Source: GCA-2701705 sp036163455 (lineage in GTDB: Bacteria; Pseudomonadota; Gammaproteobacteria; GCA-002705445; GCA-002716945). Taken from it: DNA of 20,249 nucleotides. The stretch spans positions 1 to 20,249 of the forward strand of contig JAYZKL010000049.1 of NCBI GenBank assembly GCA_036163455.1, in the 5' to 3' direction. Position 1 is the first letter of the stretch. Every line of letters starts with the position of its first letter. The notes under the pieces were generated by a model that saw only the letters and a program-made list of their open reading frames with translations, searched no databases and was not told the DNA's origin. Shown piece by piece: positions 15,083 to 20,249 of this stretch. Made by a program: the position numbers and the translations under genes.

Positions 15083-15631
15083 TTAGATTTTTCCATCTAT
15101 ACCCATCTGGTAATATTTATGAATAATCTTCTCTTGATTTTCAAGAAGCCAGTCAATGCTAGGCTCATTATTCATAGCTTTATGAATTGCGGAAGTGGTT
15201 GCCTTACGATGAATATCAAATAAGATTTTATGATCTAAATTATCATCTTTTGCAACTACAGGATTCAACCAAACAGAAATAATTATACCTAAGTCATTAG
15301 CTTTTTCTTTAGGTATATCTCCATTTCTAACTGAATCTAAAACACCATTTGCTATTGCAGCTTGAACTGTCCCCATAAGTATATTTGTATACTTATCTTT
15401 TTTAACTGTAACTTTACTTACCATTAGTGTTGCAGGTTTAACCATTATATCTGTATTCATAATTGCTAAAACTTTTGAGTGCCCTTTTACTTGTTCGCCC
15501 ATTAAAGTAGCAAATGCAGTTCCAAACGGACCATCTAATTCTCCAATCACAACTTCTGGTTCAGCAGCAGTCCCAGCTGGACCGCCAGCAACTAAAGCTT
15601 CGCCTACTCTCATAACAATTCTTTCGCTCAT
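15083..15631 (-). CDS. Formaldehyde-activating enzyme (Fae) homologue lacking the family's active-site histidine
   Basis: Fae of methylotrophs joins formaldehyde to tetrahydromethanopterin. This 182-residue protein is clearly of that family: 'VGEALV' (9-14), 'GPFGTAF' (34-40), 'VKPATLMVSKVTVKK', 'GTVQAAIANGVLDSV', 'IPKEKANDLGIIISVWLNP' and a closing 'RKATTSAIHKAM'. When aligned on the Gly of 'VVIG' (30), the conserved His expected in 'HIDLIIG' is Glu24. The strand before it carries an Ala/Gly/Pro-rich insert (15-25). No gene for methanopterin synthesis or one-carbon oxidation is in the window. The gene leads the ubiA-bioB-bioF series and has a strong ribosome binding site. The first 91 bases are about 49% G+C by my count, well above the surroundings. 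Family membership is secure. Activity on formaldehyde is doubtful and the real role is unknown. Confidence 0.85.
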   Translation of the reverse strand: MSERIVMRVGEALVAGGPAGTAAEPEVVIGELDGPFGTAFATLMGEQVKGHSKVLAIMNTDIMVKPATLMVSKVTVKKDKYTNILMGTVQAAIANGVLDSVRNGDIPKEKANDLGIIISVWLNPVVAKDDNLDHKILFDIHRKATTSAIHKAMNNEPSIDWLLENQEKIIHKYYQMGIDGKI

Positions 15632-15703
15632 AATTTTACCTTCCTTATAGATTTTATGATTATAATATATGGTAAGTTTATCAAAACTAGCTATTTATAT
15701 AAA
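15632..15703. promoter_or_regulatory. Divergent promoter region, Fae-like gene / yrdA, with a shared palindromic -10
   Basis: The palindrome ATTATAAT (15659-15666) gives a perfect TATAAT on both strands: plus 15661-15666 toward yrdA, minus 15664-15659 toward the Fae-like gene. On the minus strand TTGATA lies 14 bases upstream, and TTTTGA would give a better 16-base spacing. The predicted Fae leader is about 20 bases and includes the strong ribosome binding site. No good -35 is seen for yrdA. Confidence 0.4.
15639..15646 (-). promoter_or_regulatory. Strong ribosome binding site of the Fae-like gene
   Basis: AAGGAAGG on the minus strand lies 7 bases before the ATG at 15631. Most genes in this window have no recognisable Shine-Dalgarno sequence, so this one suggests high translation and confirms the start. 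Confidence 0.7.
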
Positions 15704-16234
15704 ATGATTAGAAAATTTAAAGACAAAACTCCAACTATTCATGAAAGCGCATACATTGACGATCATGCGACTATTATTGGAAATGTAACAGTTGGTGCTG
15801 ATAGCGCATTATGGCCTCAAGCAGTAGCTCGTGGAGATATCAGTAGTATAACTATTGGAGATAGAACCAATATTCAAGATGGCGCAATTCTTCATGTAAC
15901 TCATGCTAGTGAATATAGTGAAGAATATCCTCTAATTATTGGAAATGATGTGACAATTGGTCATTCAGCTATTTTACATGCCTGTACCATATCTGATAGA
16001 TGTCTCATTGGAATGGGTAGTGTAATACTTGATGGCGCAATAATTAATTCTGATTGTATGATAGCAGCTGGGGCTCTAGTTGGGCCAGGTAAGAATATTG
16101 AAAGCGGGTATCTTTATGTTGGTTCGCCAGCAAAGCAAGCCAGAAAACTAACAGACAAAGAAAGGAAGTTTTTATTATATTCTGCTCAGAGCTACGTAGA
16201 TCTAAAGAATCAATATAAGAAATTAAAAACCTAA
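15704..16234 (+). CDS. yrdA: Gamma-carbonic-anhydrase-like hexapeptide-repeat protein YrdA
   Basis: Left-handed beta-helix protein of the gamma-carbonic anhydrase superfamily. Hexapeptide repeats run from about residue 17 to 135. The zinc-site histidines are present: 'LHVTH' (63-67), His87 and His92 ('GHSAILH'), along with 'RGDISSITIG' and 'TNIQDGAILH'. Similarity to E. coli YrdA is strong throughout, including the end 'SGYLYVGSPAKQ'. Carbonic anhydrase activity is not proven for YrdA, so function is inferred. I start at the ATG at 15704 (176 residues), because 'MIRKFKDKTP' is the family N-terminus. An upstream ATG at 15656 lies in the promoter region. In E. coli yrdA is next to aroE. Here too, but on opposite strands, overlapping aroE by 12 bases. 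Confidence 0.9.
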   Translation: MIRKFKDKTPTIHESAYIDDHATIIGNVTVGADSALWPQAVARGDISSITIGDRTNIQDGAILHVTHASEYSEEYPLIIGNDVTIGHSAILHACTISDRCLIGMGSVILDGAIINSDCMIAAGALVGPGKNIESGYLYVGSPAKQARKLTDKERKFLLYSAQSYVDLKNQYKKLKT

Positions 16235-17029
16235 TCTTTTAGCTAACCCTTTTGTATTTGGTTTAAAATCATTCCAAATATCATATGATAATGCCGCTTG
16301 TTCTATAAGCATTCCAAGCCCGTCATAAGTTTTATGAGCGCCATTATCTTTTGACCATAACTGAAACTTTGTTTCTGTTTTTGAATAAAATAAATCATAA
16401 CTTATACTTGAAGAACCAAAAATATTAATAGGAAAATCTATTTTTTCATCATTTAAGCTAATGGGTGTTGTATTTATAATAAAATCATATTCTAAGTTTT
16501 CTTCGTAATTACATATATCGCTAACAGATTTATATTTTTCTATAAGATTCTCTACTTTTTTTTGTGTCCTACTAAGAATGGCCATTTTTTTTACATTAGC
16601 TTTGCTTAATGAATTTACAATACTTCTAGCAGAGCCTCCTGCCCCAAGAATTAATACCTTTTTTTCTGATAAAATAATTTTTTTTTCTTCTAAATCTTTA
16701 ATAAAACCTTGCCCATCAGTATTGAAAGCTTTAATTTTATTATTTTGTAAGGCCAATGTATTTGCACAACCACATTCTAAAGCAGATAGGTCATGTTCTT
16801 CAGCAAAATCAAAAGCTTGTTCTTTGAAAGGTATAGTTATATTTGCCCCCAAACCTTTTTTTGAGAAAAAACTATCAGCGTGAGTTTGAAAATGATCCAC
16901 TGAGTCAGGCTCTATTGTCTTATACTGAATATTTATACCTTGTTCCTTAGCAAATTCCTTATGAATCAATGGTGATAGACTATGTTTGACAGGAATGCCA
17001 AAAACAGAAAATTTTCTTACTTCATCCAT
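16223..17029 (-). CDS. aroE: Shikimate dehydrogenase AroE
   Basis: NADPH-dependent reduction of 3-dehydroshikimate to shikimate on the route to chorismate, which also feeds UbiC. Shikimate-binding Ser18 and Ser20 are in 'HSLSPLIH'. Catalytic Lys69 ('ITIPFKEQAF') and Asp105 ('FNTDGQGF') are present. The nucleotide loop is 'GAGGSARSI' (129-137), followed by 'LSRTQKK' for the NADPH phosphate. 'INTTPISL' and 'GLGMLIEQAALS' close the protein. The length is 268 against 272 in E. coli. The start overlaps the end of hemB by 13 bases, so expression is coupled to hemB. Confidence 0.95.
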   Translation of the reverse strand: MDEVRKFSVFGIPVKHSLSPLIHKEFAKEQGINIQYKTIEPDSVDHFQTHADSFFSKKGLGANITIPFKEQAFDFAEEHDLSALECGCANTLALQNNKIKAFNTDGQGFIKDLEEKKIILSEKKVLILGAGGSARSIVNSLSKANVKKMAILSRTQKKVENLIEKYKSVSDICNYEENLEYDFIINTTPISLNDEKIDFPINIFGSSSISYDLFYSKTETKFQLWSKDNGAHKTYDGLGMLIEQAALSYDIWNDFKPNTKGLAKRLGF

Positions 17030-18009
17030 TTCAGTGCATCCTTTGCGAAATAAGTAATAATTGCGTTAGCACCTGCCCTTTTTATACATGTCAGTGTTTC
17101 AAGGACTATTTTCTTTTCATCTAGCCAATTATTTCTAGTAGCTGCTTTGATCATTGAATACTCTCCACTTACTTGATAAGCAAAGATTGGTATATTAAAT
17201 TTTTGATTGATTCTGTAAATGATATCTAAATACGGCAGAGCAGGTTTCACCATGACAATATCAGCCCCTTCACTTATATCCATCTCTACTTCACTTATTG
17301 CATCTTTCTGATTTGAGTAATCCATTTGGTATGTATCCTTGTTTGAGGAGCCTAAGTTTTTCATAGATCCAACTGCATCCCTGAAAGGGCCATAGAAATT
17401 TGATGAATATTTAGCTGAATAAGAAAGCAGCATGGTATTTTTATAAGAATTTCTTTCTAGTGCTTCACGTATTTTTTTTATTCTTCCATCCATCATGTCT
17501 GATGGAGCAATAATATCAACCCCACACTGAGCATGACTTAGTGATTGTTTAACTAAAACTTCAATTGTTTCATCATTAAGAATTTGACCTTTTTTTGAAA
17601 TAATCCCATCTTGTCCATGTGATGTATATGGGTCTAGTGCAACATCACTTATTATAGTTATATTAGCAATTTTCGATTTAATTTCTGAAATAGCTTTTTG
17701 GATGAGCCCATTGGGATTATAAGATTCACTGCCGGTTAAATTTTTATATTTTTTATTAATACATGGAAATAAAGCAACCGATTCAATGCCTAACTTTTTA
17801 AGTTTTTTAATTTCTATTATAGCTTTATCAATTGTAAATCTAAATATGTCAGGCATAGTTTTAATTTTTTCAATTTTTCTCTTGCCCTCTATAAGAAATA
17901 TTGGCTGTATCAAATCACAAGGCGATAGAGAGTTTTCTCTTATTAGATTTCTAATCGATTTTGTTAATCTTAATCTTCTTAAGCGTGTATTTGGGAAATT
18001 TTTTTTCAT
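17017..18009 (-). CDS. hemB: Delta-aminolevulinic acid dehydratase (porphobilinogen synthase) HemB
   Basis: Condenses two 5-aminolevulinate molecules to porphobilinogen in heme synthesis. The Schiff-base lysines are Lys200 ('YSAKYSSNFYGPFRDA') and Lys255 ('IVMVKPALPY'). The metal region reads 'DVALDPYTSHGQDG' (122-135). The zinc-binding cysteines of E. coli HemB are replaced by Asp, Ala and others, as in the magnesium-dependent Pseudomonas enzyme, so I infer a magnesium type. The length of 330 is normal. It overlaps aroE. The first residues, rich in Arg ('RLRRLR'), match the N-terminal arm of the family. Confidence 0.96.
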   Translation of the reverse strand: MKKNFPNTRLRRLRLTKSIRNLIRENSLSPCDLIQPIFLIEGKRKIEKIKTMPDIFRFTIDKAIIEIKKLKKLGIESVALFPCINKKYKNLTGSESYNPNGLIQKAISEIKSKIANITIISDVALDPYTSHGQDGIISKKGQILNDETIEVLVKQSLSHAQCGVDIIAPSDMMDGRIKKIREALERNSYKNTMLLSYSAKYSSNFYGPFRDAVGSMKNLGSSNKDTYQMDYSNQKDAISEVEMDISEGADIVMVKPALPYLDIIYRINQKFNIPIFAYQVSGEYSMIKAATRNNWLDEKKIVLETLTCIKRAGANAIITYFAKDALKWMK

Positions 18010-18074
18010 TTTAAGCTCAGCACTTTTTATTTTAAGAGAAGATGTTATATTAATCTATCTAGAATTATAAATAT

Positions 18075-18079
18075 AGGAG
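18075..18079 (+). promoter_or_regulatory. Ribosome binding site of the thioesterase gene
   Basis: AGGAG ends 5 bases before the ATG at 18085 and confirms that start. A TATAAA (18066-18071) just upstream may be a -10 box, but then the leader would be very short and would barely include this site. An upstream promoter inside the 75-base spacer shared with hemB is also possible. Confidence 0.6.
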
Positions 18080-18084
18080 TTTAA

Positions 18085-18558
18085 ATGTCCATTTGGTATG
18101 AAGATTTTACAATAGAAAATGTTAGAACGCTAAGAAATAATACTCTTAATAAACATTTAGGTATTGAATTCTTAGAAATTGGTACGGATTACATACTTGC
18201 AAAAATGCCTGTAGATGACCGAACAAGACAATCTAGAGGAATGCTTCATGGAGGAGCATCTTGTGTGCTTGCAGAATCACTAGGGAGTATTGCTTCTAAC
18301 CTATGTATCAATATGCGTAAGCAGAAGGCTGTTGGATTAGAGATTAATGCAAATCATTTAAGACCTGTATTTAGAGGATTTGTAACTGGTAAGGCAACAC
18401 CAATAAGCCTAGGCAAATCCATTCATGTTTGGAATATTGATATAAGCAATGAAGCAGGAAAGTTAAATTGTATTTCTAGATTGACAACTGCAATTGTTGA
18501 TCTAAATGAGGAAGAAGTTATTAAAAATACAGAATTATTAGATAAAACTTTTGCTTAG
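18085..18558 (+). CDS. Hotdog-fold acyl-CoA thioesterase, YdiI/MenI type
   Basis: Single-domain 4HBT thioesterase that hydrolyses acyl- or aromatic acyl-CoA in the cytosol. 'RGMLHGGASCVLAESLGSIAS' contains the catalytic Glu64 and active-site His55, at almost the same positions as in E. coli YdiI (His54, Glu63). 'VGLEINANHLRP' and 'SRLTTAIVDL' also match closely. The length is 157, with a C-terminal extension of about 20 residues over YdiI. E. coli MenI works in menaquinone synthesis. There is no menaquinone gene in this window, so the substrate is open and a general CoA-releasing or detoxifying role is equally likely. It is the only plus-strand gene between hemB and hemF and ends 3 bases from the hemF stop. 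Confidence 0.88.
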   Translation: MSIWYEDFTIENVRTLRNNTLNKHLGIEFLEIGTDYILAKMPVDDRTRQSRGMLHGGASCVLAESLGSIASNLCINMRKQKAVGLEINANHLRPVFRGFVTGKATPISLGKSIHVWNIDISNEAGKLNCISRLTTAIVDLNEEEVIKNTELLDKTFA

Positions 18559-18561
18559 AAT

Positions 18562-19458
18562 TTATTTCTTTATAAAATCTAATAAGTTCTTTTCAAACTT
18601 TTTAATTTTAGTGGTCTTTTTTATATTCCAAGAAACTTTTGGTGGTAAAGACATTAAAATTGAATCAATCCTTCCTCCTGATTGTAAGCCAAACAGTGTT
18701 CCTCTATCATATACTAGGTTGAATTCAACATATCTGCCACGTCTATAAAGTTGAAAATCTTTTTGACATTCAGTAAATTTTTTAGAGCTTCTTTCTTTTA
18801 CAATTTTCGAATAGCTTGAAAGAAAAGTATCAGCTGTATCATTAATAAAATTAAGATAATAATCCTTATCCTTTTTATTTAGTCCATCAAAAAAAATTCC
18901 GCCTATCCCCCTTTTTTCATTTCTGTGTTGAAGGAAAAAATATTTATCACATGCCTGCTTAAATTTTTTGTAATAACTTTTATCATATTTATCACACATT
19001 CGTTTGGTGTTGTTGTGCCATAAATCATTATCATTTTTGTATGGGAAATAAGGAGTCAAATCATAGCCGCCTCCAAACCACCAAATATTAGTTCCATTTT
19101 TTTTCTTGAGACTGAAATAACGTACGTTTAAATGTGAGCATGGGACAAAAGGGTTGTGGGGATGTATAACTACTGATACACCTATAGCATTATACCCAGA
19201 AATATTTTTTTGAAATTTGTGACCTAATGCACTTGCTGGAAGAGTTTTGCCTTTTATTGATGAGAAATTTATTGCTCCTTGTTCAAAAATTTTATTATCA
19301 CTAATTTTGCAACTTTTTCCCCCTCCGCCAGTTTTATATTTCCAATTTGTTGTAGTTAATTTTATTTTTGGTGAAAACTTAGAAAATTCATTAATAATTT
19401 TTTTTTGTATATCTTTAAAATTATTTTCAATTTTTATTAATTCTTTTGAACTTGTCAT
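18562..19458 (-). CDS. hemF: Oxygen-dependent coproporphyrinogen III oxidase HemF
   Basis: Oxidatively decarboxylates coproporphyrinogen III to protoporphyrinogen IX using O2, late in heme synthesis. Family signatures run in order: 'GGGGKSCKI', 'FEQGAINFS', 'GVSVVIHPHNPFVPCSHLNVRYF', 'WWFGGGYDLTPYFPY', 'HRNEKRGIGGIFFD', 'FQLYRRGRYVEFNLVYDRGT' and 'SILMSLPP'. The length of 298 matches E. coli (299). The O2-requiring enzyme points to aerobic life. No oxygen-independent HemN is seen in the window. The ATG overlaps the tsaC stop (ATGA). Confidence 0.97.
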   Translation of the reverse strand: MTSSKELIKIENNFKDIQKKIINEFSKFSPKIKLTTTNWKYKTGGGGKSCKISDNKIFEQGAINFSSIKGKTLPASALGHKFQKNISGYNAIGVSVVIHPHNPFVPCSHLNVRYFSLKKKNGTNIWWFGGGYDLTPYFPYKNDNDLWHNNTKRMCDKYDKSYYKKFKQACDKYFFLQHRNEKRGIGGIFFDGLNKKDKDYYLNFINDTADTFLSSYSKIVKERSSKKFTECQKDFQLYRRGRYVEFNLVYDRGTLFGLQSGGRIDSILMSLPPKVSWNIKKTTKIKKFEKNLLDFIKK

Positions 19459-20006
19459 TTTCTTAATATTTCTCCAGTTAACATATTTCTAATTATACTA
19501 GGCTTGTCATATTCTCCTGTATCGCCAATAACTAAATAATCAATCTCTTTATTAAAAATACTTTCTACTTCTCTGTAATCTTTTAATATTTTAGAATTAT
19601 ACAAATTAGCGCTTGTTGAGATAATTGGCTTTCCGAATTTTTCACAAATTTCATTAACAGCATCATGGCTAGAGACCCTTACTGCAATTAACCCATTTTC
19701 TTTATCTATAAGCCATTTTGGTAGTTTATCATTAGGTGGCACCAACCAAGTGTTTGGGCCTGGCCATGACTCTAATACTTCTTGACTAATTCTTTTGGTA
19801 TCAACCACTTCTTCCAATTGTTTATAAGATGAGCTGATCAAAATAAATTTCTTTGTGGAAGGTCTTTTTTTTATATGAAAGATTCTTTGTACTGCCTGCT
19901 CTTGATATGGATCACATCCTATACCAAATACAGTTTCAGTTGGATAAGCAATAATTTTTCCATCCTTAAGGTATTCAACTGCCTCAGCTGGAGTACCTTT
20001 TTTCAT
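19455..20006 (-). CDS. tsaC: Threonylcarbamoyl-AMP synthase TsaC (YrdC)
   Basis: Makes threonylcarbamoyl-AMP from threonine, bicarbonate and ATP for the t6A37 modification of ANN-decoding tRNAs. It is the short, single-domain YrdC form, 183 residues (E. coli 190). 'IAYPTETVFGIGCDP' (19-33), 'IFHIKKRPSTKKFIL', 'WPGPNTWLVP', 'IAVRVSSH' and 'PIISTSANLYNS' are the conserved binding-groove motifs. 'PSIIRNMLTGEILR' ends the domain. It shares ATGA overlaps with topA upstream and hemF downstream, so the three are probably translated from one message. E. coli and Pseudomonas keep tsaC near aroE or hemF as well. Confidence 0.95.
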   Translation of the reverse strand: MKKGTPAEAVEYLKDGKIIAYPTETVFGIGCDPYQEQAVQRIFHIKKRPSTKKFILISSSYKQLEEVVDTKRISQEVLESWPGPNTWLVPPNDKLPKWLIDKENGLIAVRVSSHDAVNEICEKFGKPIISTSANLYNSKILKDYREVESIFNKEIDYLVIGDTGEYDKPSIIRNMLTGEILRK

Positions 20007-20249
20007 GTTTTTTTAGAGAAAAACCTTCTTCCCCTTCTTTTTCTTTTTGGAGCATTATTTATCATTTCAATACAAGCTTCTTCTTCAAGGGATTTAGGTT
20101 CAATATCTTTAGGTACTTTAACATTGACCTTCCCATTTGTTACATACGGACCATAAATACCATTAAGAATTTTTATGCCCTTATCTTCAAACACTTTAAT
20201 TTCTTTATTAGCATCTAACTCTCTTTTTTCTTTAATTAAAATAACAGCC
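20003..20249 (-). CDS. topA: DNA topoisomerase I (TopA), C-terminal end; 5' part outside window
   Basis: Relaxes negative supercoils; this is only the last 81 residues. The frame is open to the window edge, so the GTG at 20194 is an internal valine and not a start. The segment 'ILNGIYGPYVTNGKVNVKVPKD' followed by 'EPKSLEEEACIEMI' is the C-terminal repeat of topoisomerase I found in many proteobacteria ('LNGRYGPYITDGKKNARIPKD' style). It is followed by a basic tail ('KRKRRGRRFFSKK') that probably binds DNA. The catalytic domain cannot be checked. It leads into tsaC through an ATGA overlap. E. coli has the related topoisomerase-like zinc-finger gene yrdD at this place beside tsaC. Confidence 0.82.
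   Translation of the reverse strand, partial: AVILIKEKRELDANKEIKVFEDKGIKILNGIYGPYVTNGKVNVKVPKDIEPKSLEEEACIEMINNAPKRKRRGRRFFSKKT

Noticed and set aside
15083..15631. The Fae-like gene as a sign of methylotrophy
   Set aside because: The catalytic His is missing and no other methanopterin or one-carbon gene is in the window, so the inference is not supported.
15656..15703. Longer N-terminus for YrdA starting at 15656
   Set aside because: The extra 16 residues lie over the promoter-like sequence and are not part of the family; the ATG at 15704 matches.
16578..16883. 101-residue plus-strand frame inside aroE, and similar frames at 17786-18070, 12572-12871 and 19247-19492
   Set aside because: All lie antisense within strongly conserved genes and resemble no known protein.
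20003..20194. A 63-residue gene with a GTG start at 20194
   Set aside because: The frame continues to the window edge and reads as topoisomerase I, so the GTG is an internal valine.
1..20249. tRNA genes, CRISPR arrays, insertion sequences, prophage or long repeats
   Set aside because: Reading through the window showed none; the DNA is almost entirely occupied by ordinary coding sequence.

Overview
The window comes from a very compact, AT-rich (about 30% G+C by eye) aerobic proteobacterium, most likely a streamlined marine gammaproteobacterium of SAR86 type. The lineage is an inference. It rests on the base composition, the almost complete lack of intergenic DNA, and gene blocks that match the order I remember from Pseudomonas and E. 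coli: yrfG-nudE-cysQ, coaBC-algC-argB near pyrE-crc, and topA/yrdD-tsaC-hemF-aroE-yrdA. I see no mobile element, CRISPR array, tRNA or rRNA.

Layout. Positions 2-412 (+) hold the end of a chorismate lyase (ubiC). A GMP/IMP-nucleotidase-like HAD enzyme (389-1033, -) converges on it. NudE and CysQ follow on the + strand, then a 182-base gap that may hold a 47-residue minus-strand gene, then ccmC (+). From 7093 leftward runs a tightly overlapping minus-strand operon: xth/crc-like nuclease, ampG, rraA, ccmA, ccmB. It ends tail to tail with ccmC, so the cytochrome c maturation genes are split between strands. pyrE (+) diverges from the nuclease gene. From 15631 down to 7782 runs one long minus-strand series: Fae-like protein, ubiA, bioB, bioF, coaBC, algC, argB, TSUP permease. 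A gamma-carbonic-anhydrase-like gene (yrdA) diverges from the Fae-like gene. aroE and hemB follow (-), then a YdiI-type thioesterase (+), then the topA (partial)-tsaC-hemF operon (-).

Most genes are core metabolism. They cover ubiquinone (ubiC, ubiA), heme and cytochrome c (hemB, hemF, ccmABC), biotin (bioB, bioF), CoA (coaBC), pyrimidine (pyrE), arginine (argB), shikimate (aroE), sugar-phosphate metabolism (algC), nucleotide clean-up (yrfG, nudE, cysQ), peptidoglycan recycling (ampG), tRNA t6A (tsaC) and DNA topology and repair (topA, xth).

The least ordinary gene is the formaldehyde-activating-enzyme (Fae) homologue at 15083-15631. It lacks the histidine expected in the family's active site, has the strongest ribosome binding site I found, and heads the ubiA-bio run with no other methylotrophy gene in view. 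Other points of interest are an RraA protein with a complete D-x20-R-D aldolase motif, a Crc-family nuclease that keeps its catalytic residues, the split ccm genes, the absence of dut between coaBC and algC, and convergent genes that all overlap or abut.
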